The notes below the pieces were generated by a model, which made no database searches, was not told where the DNA came from, and worked only from the letters and a program-made list of their open reading frames with translations. DNA of 64,000 nucleotides from an uncultured Clostridium sp. (lineage in GTDB: Bacteria; Bacillota; Clostridia; Clostridiales; Clostridiaceae), in NCBI RefSeq assembly GCF_900769625.1, contig NZ_CAAGHK010000024.1, positions 58,913 through 122,912 on the forward strand. The letters are read 5' to 3'. The position numbers and the translations under genes are program-made. Shown in pieces: positions 35,350-44,221 of this stretch; position 1 is the stretch's first letter; each line of letters begins with the position of its first letter.

Positions 35350-35613
35350 CCCCTTATGTGAAATTTTTTTAATTATTTAAAAATTTTCACCATTTAGAAT
35401 TAACTTTGAATATATTTTCCTTTGAATTACATAATAATCTTATATCACCCTGTATTTATTGATTAAGACCATTTAAACCAATTAAAGCACAAATTAATCA
35501 GGCATTCAAAACTACTATTACAACAAACTTTAAGAACACATCTGTAATTTCTTCATCTTTATATTACATATGTTTCATTTTAGTATTTATCAAACTTATG
35601 AAATAAATACATA

Positions 35614-35646
35614 AGTTCTAGTAATTATTTTATAATTACTAGAACT
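35614..35646 (-). terminator. Hairpin downstream of rpoN
   Basis: A perfect 14-bp stem AGTTCTAGTAATTA with a 5-nt loop, about 80 nt past the rpoN stop; no clean T run follows. Confidence 0.5.
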
Positions 35647-35690
35647 CTACAAGAATTTCCTCCTCAATTGTCTGTTGTAACTGTCAATTG
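35643..35690 (-). repeat. Dispersed intergenic repeat, copy 4
   Basis: On the minus strand: CAATTGACAGTTACAACAG, ACAATTGAGG, then a diverged core AAATTCTTGTAGAGTT. Located between rpoN and the cggR promoter. Confidence 0.55.
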
Positions 35691-35726
35691 AAAAATATTG
35701 CTTCATTTTTTGAATGCCTTAACTTT

Positions 35727-37106
35727 CTATAACCTTTTCCTCATTGAAGAAGACTTGATTCCAAGTTCTTCTCTATACTTGGCAACTGTTCTTCTGGATA
35801 TTTTTATATTATTTTCTTCAAGCATAACGCTTATTGCTTGATCTGATAATGGCTTTGATTTATTTTCATTTTGCACAATTTTTTTAATTTCATTTTTTAT
35901 TTTAATTACAGACATATCTTCTGACGAATTACTTGCAATACCTGTAACAAATAAATCCTTTATTCTAATTGTCCCGTAGCTTGTTAATATATATTTATCC
36001 TTAATAGTTCTGCTTATGGTAGAATCATGAACATTAAGCTTTGATGATACCTCTTTCAAAGTCAATGGCTTGATGTATGAGTATCCCTTTTCAAAAAAAT
36101 CTCTTTGTTTTTCTATTAAACATTCCAGAACCTTATATAGAATATTTTTTCTATCTTCTATTGCCTTTATCAAAAATGCAGCCTTGCTTACTTTTTCCTT
36201 TACATAACTATTAACTTCAGTATCCTTGCCATTTTTCAAAACATCCCTATATGTCTTATTAATCATCAATCTTGGCAGTACGCCTTCATTCATTATAATG
36301 TAAAATTCGCCGTCTATATTTTTAATCTCAGCATCAGGAATAATATAGTTAACTTCTTCTCCTGTATAGAACCCCCTTGAAGGCTTAGGCTCTAATTTCT
36401 TTATCAAATCTCCATATCTCTGAGCTTCCCTTGGAGATATTTTTAATGATTTTCCGATGATTTCATATTTATTTTCAGCCACCTCTTCAAGATGATATTG
36501 TATTATTCTCTCTATATTATCATCAAGTATATGAAGGTTAATACTCTGAATAATAAGACATTCTTTTATGCTTCTTGCTCCTATTCCATATGGTTCTAAA
36601 GACTGCACAAGTTTCAGTCCTTTTTCAACATCTTCATCAGCTATATTTAATTCATGTGCTAACTCTTCTATAGGTATTTCCAGATATCCTCTTCCATCAA
36701 GAGATTCAATAATATATTTTGCAATCATTATTGTATATGCATCTGCATTTACTTCCAGCAATTGTTCATGTAAATATTCCTTTAACGACTTCTTTTCTTC
36801 AATAAAATTTAATGGTGAAACATCCTCATTAGAATATAATGGTTCTGACTTGTCTCTATAGTTGTCATAATCCATTTCTTCAGCTAATTTTTCGGCATTG
36901 AATTTTTCCAGTTCACTACTCTGAAGTTCATCATTAAGGTTGTCCTGCTCATTTATCTCCAGAATAGGATTTTCTGAATACTCATTGTCTATATATTCCC
37001 TTAAATCATGAAGAGACATTTGTAAAAGCTTAATTGACTGCTGCATATTCTGAGTCATAATCATTTTTTGCTGCTGAGTCATTTTCATACTATAATCCAG
37101 ATTCAT
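35727..37106 (-). CDS. rpoN: RNA polymerase sigma-54 factor
   Basis: A 459 aa sigma factor for -24/-12 promoters that need an AAA+ activator. Region I is Gln/Met-rich (MTQQQKMIMTQNMQQSIKLLQ); the core-binding region follows; a helix-turn-helix (TLKEVSSKLNVHDSTISRTI) and the RpoN box (SRRTVAKYREEL) lie at the C-terminus. AGGAGGTAAT precedes the chosen ATG; the open frame extends 14 codons upstream without one. Located upstream of cggR on the same strand, an arrangement seen in Clostridia. No sigma-54 activator is encoded in this window. Confidence 0.95.
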   Translation of the reverse strand: MNLDYSMKMTQQQKMIMTQNMQQSIKLLQMSLHDLREYIDNEYSENPILEINEQDNLNDELQSSELEKFNAEKLAEEMDYDNYRDKSEPLYSNEDVSPLNFIEEKKSLKEYLHEQLLEVNADAYTIMIAKYIIESLDGRGYLEIPIEELAHELNIADEDVEKGLKLVQSLEPYGIGARSIKECLIIQSINLHILDDNIERIIQYHLEEVAENKYEIIGKSLKISPREAQRYGDLIKKLEPKPSRGFYTGEEVNYIIPDAEIKNIDGEFYIIMNEGVLPRLMINKTYRDVLKNGKDTEVNSYVKEKVSKAAFLIKAIEDRKNILYKVLECLIEKQRDFFEKGYSYIKPLTLKEVSSKLNVHDSTISRTIKDKYILTSYGTIRIKDLFVTGIASNSSEDMSVIKIKNEIKKIVQNENKSKPLSDQAISVMLEENNIKISRRTVAKYREELGIKSSSMRKRL

Positions 37107-37349
37107 AATTACCTCCTGTAAGCATAATTTATAAACTGCTTTATACATTTACCATAATAACGATTACTCTGCATTCACTTAATCAATAGTTAAACGTATT
37201 CAAAGAAAATTTATCCTTTTGAATAAAGTATACTTTTTTATATACATTATAGCAATACATAGTTAATACTTTACTTAGTTTATATTTACTATACTGCTTT
37301 TCCTATTATTCTTTTTTTATTTAGTAAAAATAATTTATTATAAAAGGAA

Positions 37350-37387
37350 AACCACTACAGCTTCAAATTCATCAGCTTATAGTGGTT
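37350..37387 (-). terminator. Terminator of degV-like gene
   Basis: AACCACTATAAGC pairs with GCTGTAGTGGTT (one mismatch) and is followed by TTCCTTTTATAA. Confidence 0.75.
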
Positions 37388-37391
37388 GATA

Positions 37392-38231
37392 TTATTTTGT
37401 CATAAACACAAGACCACAGCAGCGTGGACCTGAGTGTATGCTCACTGTAGAGCCTACAGAACATTCCATATATTTTATATTGTTTTCTGTTAAATATTCC
37501 TTCAGTGCCTGTTTAACCTCAATATTCTGTACATCTATTAATAATACAGGTAAATCAGTATCTAAATCTGCACTTTCTAAATCACTTATTACTCTCTTAA
37601 TAGCTTTTTTGTTTCCTCTTATCTTATCTTTAACAGACATTAACCCATCTTTTATTTCTAAGATTACCTTAATTCCAAGCATTCCTCCTAAAACTCCTGC
37701 TGTTTTAGATATCCTTCCGCCTCTTACAAGATATTCTAAAGATTCAAACACTATTGAACATTCAACTTTATCTATACTATTAATTATCTGTTGTTCTATT
37801 TCATGTAACGCAAGACCCTTTTCTCTTAATTCTGCAGCTTTTAGAACAAGTATTCCTAATGCTGAAGTAACATTTTGAGAATCAATAACAACTATATCAT
37901 CACTTTCAAGAGAATTCTTTGCAATACATGCTGATTGATATGTTCCGCTCATAGCAGAAGACATATGTATTGATATTATTTTATATCCCTCGTCTAGATA
38001 TTTCTTATATACTTCTTCAAATCTTGTTGGAATAACCTGTGCTGTAGTTGGAAGTATATCATCCTTTTCAATTCTTCTAAATACTTCTTCCGGATTGATT
38101 TCTACTCCATCAAGATAGCTTTCATCACCAAAATTAATCAGTAAAGGTAAAACTTCAATATCATATTTATCATATAACTCTTGTGATAAATCAGCCGTAC
38201 TGTCTGTTATGATTTTTATCTTTTCCATCAT
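37392..38231 (-). CDS. DegV family fatty-acid-binding protein
   Basis: A 279 aa protein of the DegV/FakB family, which bind a fatty acid and present it to a FakA-type kinase for phosphorylation. Fatty-acid site motifs: IITDSTADLS, TTAQVIPTRFEEVY, SIHMSSAMSGTYQSA, RGGRISKTAG and C-terminal SVGSTVSIHSGPRCCGLVFM (read in two parts). The ATG 6 nt after GAGGA is used; two other Met codons are nearby. It follows trmL by 16 nt. No fakA is in the window. Confidence 0.9.
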   Translation of the reverse strand: MMEKIKIITDSTADLSQELYDKYDIEVLPLLINFGDESYLDGVEINPEEVFRRIEKDDILPTTAQVIPTRFEEVYKKYLDEGYKIISIHMSSAMSGTYQSACIAKNSLESDDIVVIDSQNVTSALGILVLKAAELREKGLALHEIEQQIINSIDKVECSIVFESLEYLVRGGRISKTAGVLGGMLGIKVILEIKDGLMSVKDKIRGNKKAIKRVISDLESADLDTDLPVLLIDVQNIEVKQALKEYLTENNIKYMECSVGSTVSIHSGPRCCGLVFMTK

Positions 38232-38247
38232 CTTCATTCCTCTTCAT

Positions 38248-38712
38248 TTATTTCATATTCGGAAATCCTATTTGTCTTAAAGCTTCATAGGCCACTATTG
38301 CTACAGTGTTTGATAAATTTAAACTTCTTGTACTTGATTTTATCATTGGAACTCTCAAACCATTAAGTCTTTCATGGACTTCTTCTGGTACACCACTTGT
38401 TTCTCTTCCAAACATAATAAAATCACCTGGTTGAAAATTAACTTCATCATAATGAGTTCCACTTTCATGAGTAGTTGAAAGGAATATTCTTTCGTTACTG
38501 TATTTCTCCATGAAATCTTCATAACTCTCATGAATTTCTAAATTTAAATCCTTCCAGTAATCTAATCCAGCTCTTCTTACTTGCTTTTCATTTATATCGA
38601 ATCCTAATGGCTTTATTAAATGCAGTTTACAATCTGTAAGTACACATGTTCTTGCTATATTACCTGTATTTTGTGGAATTTCAGGTTGATATAAAACTAT
38701 ATTAAAATTCAA
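38248..38712 (-). CDS. trmL: tRNA (cytidine(34)-2'-O)-methyltransferase TrmL
   Basis: A 154 aa SPOUT-fold enzyme that 2'-O-methylates the wobble nucleotide of tRNA-Leu isoacceptors using SAM. Motif 1 is LYQPEIPQNTGNIARTC, motif 2 FGRETSGVPEEV, motif 3 RSLNLSNTVAIVAYEALRQ, forming the trefoil knot. Start is TTG behind GAGGGTGAA; no nearby ATG. First of a probable two-gene unit with the DegV-type gene. Confidence 0.93.
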   Translation of the reverse strand: MNFNIVLYQPEIPQNTGNIARTCVLTDCKLHLIKPLGFDINEKQVRRAGLDYWKDLNLEIHESYEDFMEKYSNERIFLSTTHESGTHYDEVNFQPGDFIMFGRETSGVPEEVHERLNGLRVPMIKSSTRSLNLSNTVAIVAYEALRQIGFPNMK

Positions 38713-38892
38713 AACTTCACCCTCTTTTATATATTAAAAAATTACATTTATTTATTTTAAAATTATACTATATGGTTTATTACAAGTCAAAAACACTATT
38801 ACATCTTTAAATATTCTTTTATAAGTTGTATTTAATTAGAATTATGTCAAGAGCCGTTTTCGATGATAAGCCTAAAATTATGTTTAAAATTT

Positions 38893-38935
38893 AAGAAGTT
38901 CGAAAAAAACTATCACGTTAATTTTCGAACTTCTT
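38893..38935 (-). terminator. Terminator of the VanW-like gene
   Basis: A perfect 14-bp stem AAGAAGTTCGAAAA with a 15-nt loop, 28 nt past the stop codon. Confidence 0.8.
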
Positions 38936-38962
38936 TATATATTTATAAAAATATTGTTTTCA

Positions 38963-40465
38963 CTACTGTTCTGGAACAATCTGTTCTGAAGATTCTGCAG
39001 CTTCAGGCTGCTCATTTTCTGGTGCGTTTTCCTCTTCTGTAGATTCCGGCTGTGCTGGAGTAACTGGTTTAGTTCCTTTTCTGATTGTCGAATCAACTTT
39101 AGTATATGTATCAGTTGAAACTTTTTCCCTGCTTACTTCTACACCGTTTTGATATTCAACCTGATATGCTGATGCCCTGTATCCTATCATACTTCCACCT
39201 TCATTTACTTCAGTCCCCTCATCAAGAGCAGGATCATCAATTATTTTAGTTTCTGGTGGAATTGTCTCAAGTATTTCATTAACCATATCATATGTTTTTC
39301 CGTCTAATGCACTTGTATCACCATAAATATTATAAGTAACTACTTTTCCAGCTGTATATCCTTGAATATATATTGGAAAATCATATGTATTTTTAAATTT
39401 ATAATCAAGATATCCATATGCAACTGTTGCATCTAAACCTGGCAGTGCATAACCAACAGCCATTGAGTGGTTTGTTCTTTCAGTTGATCGTATATTAGCT
39501 CTCATTACAGCTCTATAAAGGGTAGTTGATACCTGACATATACCTCCGCCTATACCTGGTTCAACTTTATTTCCAACATAAGTTCCAGCTTCCTGGAATC
39601 CTGCTTCTTCTGTTCTAGGACCTACAACGTCATTAAAACTAAATGTTTCTCCAGGCATGACTATTGTTCCATTTATACTTTTAGTTGCAAGTTCTATATT
39701 GTGGCTTCTTCCTGCTGCTGAAGTTCCATAGCTGGTAGAAAATGATCCCATGACATCTTTTACTTTTGATAATTCTTTAGATGTTATTTTAGCTTTAGTG
39801 ACCTCTGCTTCCACATCAACTTCATTTTCTGAATTGATATCACCATTTAAAGCTTCTTTTATCTTTGTATCTAAAGTATCAACATCAATTCCAATTCCAT
39901 CCTCTTCCGGATTAATCTGCACCTTATCGCCTACTATATTAATTGAAGCATTTACAGGTTCCTTATTAACTTCTTTAATAATACTTTCTTCAAATTCCTT
40001 AAGTTTATTTTCATCATAAGAAAAAGCTAAACCTATCTCATTTTTTCTTTTTCCTTTTATGCTTAAATACTTTTCAAATAATCCACTGTCTTTTCCATAT
40101 TGAACAGCTTCATCTACAGTTGTATCAACATCATATGAAGGAGATATATCCGCATATTTTAATTCATAGATTTTACCCTCGATATTTATAGGAAGGACTT
40201 TTTTGTCTATTTCACCTTCTAGTGATTCCTTAAGCTTTACTTTTGCTTCATCTTTTGTCATCCCGACAAGATTTATATTTTGAACAGTTACACCTGGATA
40301 AATTTTATTGTCCCATTTTTTAATGGAATTACTTACTGACACCCAAAATGCCGCCAGTCCACATACAACAATCATCAGTATACTTGCAGTCATAAATGCA
40401 ATTTTCTTTTTCTTTGATGATGCACCTTTTCTGGAGGCTGTTCTTCTACTACTACCGTTTTCCAC
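38963..40465 (-). CDS. VanW-like protein with PG-binding and G5 domains
   Basis: A 500 aa envelope protein. A basic N-terminus and one membrane anchor (about residues 22-45) lead to a YoaR-type putative peptidoglycan-binding region (about 60-240). The VanW domain (about 245-370) shows FSFNDVVGPRTEEAGF, GGGICQVSTTLYRAV and NHSMAVGYALPGLDATVAYG. A short G5-like domain near 410-460 and a Pro/Glu/Ala-rich tail end the protein. Start is GTG behind GGGGAG. VanW occurs in some vancomycin-resistance clusters, but its function is unknown and most clostridial copies are not resistance genes. Alone in its unit, downstream of GH25. Confidence 0.88.
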   Translation of the reverse strand: MENGSSRRTASRKGASSKKKKIAFMTASILMIVVCGLAAFWVSVSNSIKKWDNKIYPGVTVQNINLVGMTKDEAKVKLKESLEGEIDKKVLPINIEGKIYELKYADISPSYDVDTTVDEAVQYGKDSGLFEKYLSIKGKRKNEIGLAFSYDENKLKEFEESIIKEVNKEPVNASINIVGDKVQINPEEDGIGIDVDTLDTKIKEALNGDINSENEVDVEAEVTKAKITSKELSKVKDVMGSFSTSYGTSAAGRSHNIELATKSINGTIVMPGETFSFNDVVGPRTEEAGFQEAGTYVGNKVEPGIGGGICQVSTTLYRAVMRANIRSTERTNHSMAVGYALPGLDATVAYGYLDYKFKNTYDFPIYIQGYTAGKVVTYNIYGDTSALDGKTYDMVNEILETIPPETKIIDDPALDEGTEVNEGGSMIGYRASAYQVEYQNGVEVSREKVSTDTYTKVDSTIRKGTKPVTPAQPESTEEENAPENEQPEAAESSEQIVPEQ

Positions 40466-40620
40466 TTATTGCTCCCCTTTCAAGAAATATATATTTATAA
40501 GTTTATTAGCTGATAAAAAATAATAATTCCTATGTATAATTACTGCAGTATTTAAATTAATTATGTAGAAATTTATATTTTTACATGTAAAAAATATATT
40601 TATTTTATTAAAATACATAA

Positions 40621-40656
40621 TTGATGACAATTTATATCAAAATAAATTGTCATCAA
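40621..40656 (-). terminator. Terminator of the GH25 gene
   Basis: A perfect 15-bp stem TTGATGACAATTTAT with a 6-nt loop, about 85 nt past the GH25 stop. Confidence 0.75.
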
Positions 40657-40740
40657 TATTAATATTATATCACATTTTGTTATATCAATGATAGTTAAAA
40701 TGCAGTACATTTTTTGGATGTTATTTATTTTTTCAAATTA

Positions 40741-41682
40741 TTATAATCTTACTTTTGCCCTGTTAAACGAAGTTTCTCCATCATAATCAAAAGCCTCTAT
40801 AGATACTTCCAGTGGCCTTGCTGATATCTGTTTTACCTTATCTGCTCCTATAACAAAACTTGTATCATCCGCCTCTACTGTTCCTACCCACTCCTTGTTC
40901 AAAAATATATTATATCCTAACAAATCTGAATCACTATTCTTATTCCATGAAACATATATCTTGCCATTTTCTAATCTAGCCCTTAATCCGCTAACATCCT
41001 TCGGCTGCATTAAAAGTGCAATATCGTCCGGACCCCAGTTTGCATCTACAGGATTTCCAACACCCTGTATTCTCTGTCCCTCACTATACTGCCATACTCT
41101 CCATCTTGTCCATCCTCCGATATCTGGTGGAACCTTAGGATTTATAGGAACACTAGTATACATTGCAATCCACAATATCATATTCTTCAAAGGATATCCT
41201 CTGCCCTGAACATAAAAATTATCGTATATTTCAATGAAAAATAATCCTGTATATAACATAAGTCTTCTTCTAGTTTTCTTTTCAAACCTCTTTCTAAAAC
41301 GATCAATCCATTCAACTAAAACCTTTGTTGATATTGATTTATCGATTGGTGTTTCAACATCAAGAACAGGGAATAAATCCCCATAATTTCTATTTCCAAA
41401 TCCCTGCTGAAGAACCTGTATGAAATCATCGCACTGCCTGTCAGCATCAGTAAGATCATATGATGGAACTCCAAAATGATATGCTCCTACTGGTATCCCA
41501 TATTCACGGCTCGAACTAACATAATCAAAAAACTTTTTATCTACTCTGAATCTTCCAGACCCAGATCCAGATGACCTTAAGTACAAGAAATCTATTTTAG
41601 TAGCTAATATATTGAATTGTACATTTTGAGTATATTCATTTATATCAATACCAAACAAACTTCTAGGATTTTTATCTTGCAT
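40741..41682 (-). CDS. GH25 lysozyme-like muramidase with C-terminal Ig/FN3-like domain
   Basis: A 313 aa glycoside hydrolase. The GH25 barrel (about residues 8-225) shows FGIDINEY (first acid), FLYLRSSGSG, GAYHFGVPS, the catalytic pair in FPVLDVETP, LMLYTG and WRVWQYSEGQRIQGVGNPVD followed by a conserved NW. The last 85 residues look like a fibronectin-III-type beta domain (RLENGKIYVSWNKNSDSDLL). No signal peptide is visible, so export may use holin-type release or lysis, or the protein acts at the forespore/mother-cell lysis stage. GGAGG lies 4 nt before the ATG. Between VanRS-like genes and vanW. Confidence 0.88.
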   Translation of the reverse strand: MQDKNPRSLFGIDINEYTQNVQFNILATKIDFLYLRSSGSGSGRFRVDKKFFDYVSSSREYGIPVGAYHFGVPSYDLTDADRQCDDFIQVLQQGFGNRNYGDLFPVLDVETPIDKSISTKVLVEWIDRFRKRFEKKTRRRLMLYTGLFFIEIYDNFYVQGRGYPLKNMILWIAMYTSVPINPKVPPDIGGWTRWRVWQYSEGQRIQGVGNPVDANWGPDDIALLMQPKDVSGLRARLENGKIYVSWNKNSDSDLLGYNIFLNKEWVGTVEADDTSFVIGADKVKQISARPLEVSIEAFDYDGETSFNRAKVRL

Positions 41683-41756
41683 ATGTCCTCCAAATAAAAA
41701 TAACTTCTCTACTATAAATATTAATATATTAATAAAAAAGTACCCATTTATTTTTA

Positions 41757-43268
41757 TTAGTTTATTTCAAGTTCAACGTAAAAGCTAATATTATTACCAA
41801 CTGAATCAGCCCAAATCTTTCCACCATGAAGTTCTACGATATTTTTTGATATTGCAAGACCTAACCCTGATCCCCCCGTACTTGTATTTCTAGATTCATC
41901 AACTCTATAGAATCTATCAAAAAGCTTATCTGTTTTCTCTTTTGATAAATGATCACCTTTATTCCTGAAAACTACTACTGCCTTATTTTCTTTTTCATAT
42001 AATGCTATAACTACTTCACCTGGTTTATAAGCATATTTGATTGCATTTGTTAATAGATTTTCAAAAACTCTCAGCATCTTTATAGGATCTATCTGTACAA
42101 TAGCTTTTTCACATTCAAACTTTTTATATACACTGAGGTTATTTTCATCTAATATAGGCATAAGTTCTTCTATAAGCTGAGAAAGAAATTCTGATAAATT
42201 AACCTGACTTTTATTTAATGTTATTCCATTATTATTGTATTTTGTATATTCAAACAAGTCATCAATAAGAACCTTTAACCTTTCAGCTTTATTAGATGCT
42301 ATATTTAGATATTCATTCATTTCATTTTCATCTTTATATCTCTTCTGAATAACAAGACCTATGTATCCCATAACTGACGTCAACGGTGTTCTTAAATCAT
42401 GTGAAACATTTGTAATAAGATCAGTTTTTGTCTTTTCAGCATCTCTTTCAATATTTATTTTTTCACCAATTTCCTTGGCCATATAATTTATGTTGTATGC
42501 TATATTCTTAATTTCATCTGTTCCTCTTTCTTCAATCCTGTAATTAAGGTTTCCACTGGCTATTATTTTTAATCCGATAGCAATTTCATCAAGATATTTC
42601 ATTTTATTATTAGTTATTAATACAAATGAAATGATAAATACAATACATGTTAAAAACACTGCGAGAGATGAATTTGATTTCTTTATTGTTGTATAAGTGA
42701 TAGTTGCTTCCGGAACCTTGCTATATATGAGATACACACGGTCAGATCCTATCTTAAGAGGCATTATATATTTTTTTTCTTTCACAACACCTATCTTTTC
42801 ATAATTCGAACTAGTCATCGCATCCTTAAGCGCACTATATATATCAATAGTTTCTTCTGATACACCATCTGTCTTGAAAAGTACATTTCCATCAAGATCT
42901 GTAATATAACATTTATCTGAACGAGGAACATAACTTAATGTTTCATCTATTGCTTCCTTATCGCTCAGAAGCAGATTCTGCTTTTCTATATCTCCTGCCA
43001 GATCACTTGCCAGTCTTTCAACTGCATCATAATCATAGGATATCTGCGGTTCTGTATATTCTCTTTTTAAGAAACTGTTTGTAAAACTATAAAAGAAGAA
43101 AGAAATTATAAAACATATCGATATAACAAGCATAAGCTCAAATCGTATGCTTTGTTCTATTTTCTTTTTTATAACAGAGATTAAATATTCAATATGATCG
43201 AGAATCCTTATATACGATTTATTAATATTCTTTTCCATTGTATTTTTGAATCTGCTGTTATTTTTCAA
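41757..43268 (-). CDS. VanS-like sensor histidine kinase
   Basis: A 503 aa membrane kinase. A first membrane segment near residues 42-65, an extracytoplasmic sensor of about 130 aa, a second segment (about 200-220), a HAMP domain (GLKIIASGNLNYRIEERGTDE), HisKA with phospho-acceptor in NVSHDLRTPLTSVMGY, and HATPase with NLLTNAIKYA, FDRFYRVDESR and GGSGLGLAISKNIVELHGG. The start is TTG, overlapping the upstream response regulator by 11 nt (coupled translation). The pair sits next to ddl, GH25 and vanW, so a cell-wall signal is a fair inference, but the ligand is unknown. Confidence 0.9.
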   Translation of the reverse strand: MKNNSRFKNTMEKNINKSYIRILDHIEYLISVIKKKIEQSIRFELMLVISICFIISFFFYSFTNSFLKREYTEPQISYDYDAVERLASDLAGDIEKQNLLLSDKEAIDETLSYVPRSDKCYITDLDGNVLFKTDGVSEETIDIYSALKDAMTSSNYEKIGVVKEKKYIMPLKIGSDRVYLIYSKVPEATITYTTIKKSNSSLAVFLTCIVFIISFVLITNNKMKYLDEIAIGLKIIASGNLNYRIEERGTDEIKNIAYNINYMAKEIGEKINIERDAEKTKTDLITNVSHDLRTPLTSVMGYIGLVIQKRYKDENEMNEYLNIASNKAERLKVLIDDLFEYTKYNNNGITLNKSQVNLSEFLSQLIEELMPILDENNLSVYKKFECEKAIVQIDPIKMLRVFENLLTNAIKYAYKPGEVVIALYEKENKAVVVFRNKGDHLSKEKTDKLFDRFYRVDESRNTSTGGSGLGLAISKNIVELHGGKIWADSVGNNISFYVELEIN

Positions 43269-43965
43269 TCTTATATCCTACCCCCCATACAGTCTTTATG
43301 AATCTTGGATTTCGAGGATCACTTTCAATCTTTTCTCTAATTTTTCTTATGTGAACCATGACAGTATTATCAGAAGTCATAAATTCCTGATTCCAGACAC
43401 TTTCATAAATATTCTCGATTGAAAATACTTTTCCTCTGCTTTTTGCAAGAAGAGATAATATATCAAACTCTGTTGGTGTAATTTTCAGTAATTTATCACC
43501 AAGCTTTACTTCATGAGTTTCTAAGTTTATTGTCAAATCTTCGATTGTTATTACATTTTCATCTTCTTTCGATTCACTGTCCTGCTTACTTCCAAATTTA
43601 TAAAATCTTCTAAGCTGTGACTTTACTCTTGCAACAAGTTCAAGAGGGTTAAAGGGCTTTGTAAGATAATCATCCGCTCCCATGTTAAGTCCCAGTATCT
43701 TATCGATATCCTCACTCTTAGCTGAAAGCATAATTATAGGCATTTCTTTCATTTCTCTTATTTTAAGACATGTTTCTATTCCATTCATATTAGGCATCAT
43801 AACATCAAGTATCACAAGGTCAACTTTCTCATTTTCAACAATCTTAACTGCTTCAAGTCCATCGTATGCCTGAAGTGTAGTATATCCCTCACTTTTTAAA
43901 TATATCTCAACTAAATCTCTTATTTCCTTTTCATCATCAACAATTAAAATGTTTCCATTATCCAT
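43258..43965 (-). CDS. OmpR/PhoB-family response regulator
   Basis: A 235 aa DNA-binding regulator. Receiver domain (1-120): ILIVDDEKEIRDLV acidic pocket, phospho-acceptor Asp in VDLVILDVMMPNMNG, Thr/Ser in IIMLSAK, Lys in YLTKPFNPLEL. Winged-helix output domain (about 140-235): LKITPTEFDILSLLAKSRG, VHIRKIREKIE and WGVGYKIEK. The ATG used lies 10 nt after GGAGGA; a TTG in that site would add six residues. It precedes and overlaps its cognate kinase gene. Confidence 0.93.
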   Translation of the reverse strand: MDNGNILIVDDEKEIRDLVEIYLKSEGYTTLQAYDGLEAVKIVENEKVDLVILDVMMPNMNGIETCLKIREMKEMPIIMLSAKSEDIDKILGLNMGADDYLTKPFNPLELVARVKSQLRRFYKFGSKQDSESKEDENVITIEDLTINLETHEVKLGDKLLKITPTEFDILSLLAKSRGKVFSIENIYESVWNQEFMTSDNTVMVHIRKIREKIESDPRNPRFIKTVWGVGYKIEK

Positions 43966-44165
43966 AAATGTTCTTTCCTCCAATTAGCCTTTTTAATCTG
44001 AACTAAATCTTCTTTATATTCTATATTTTAGCCCAAACTCCTTAATAAAGGTATCATAACTTCTTAAAATTTTCTGAAATAATAAACTATAGGTGATTTA
44101 TAAAACACGAGTATTATTATAATCAATGTTTCTGTATAATATATTGTTATTTCGATTAAAAAATA

Positions 44166-44196
44166 AACTGCAGCCTTTTAAATCAAGTCTGCAGTT
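44166..44196 (-). terminator. Terminator of ddl
   Basis: AACTGCAG with a 15-nt loop and its complement, followed by TATTTTTTAATC on the minus strand. Confidence 0.8.
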
Positions 44197-44221
44197 CACC
44201 TTTTTAGTTATAACAATATTA

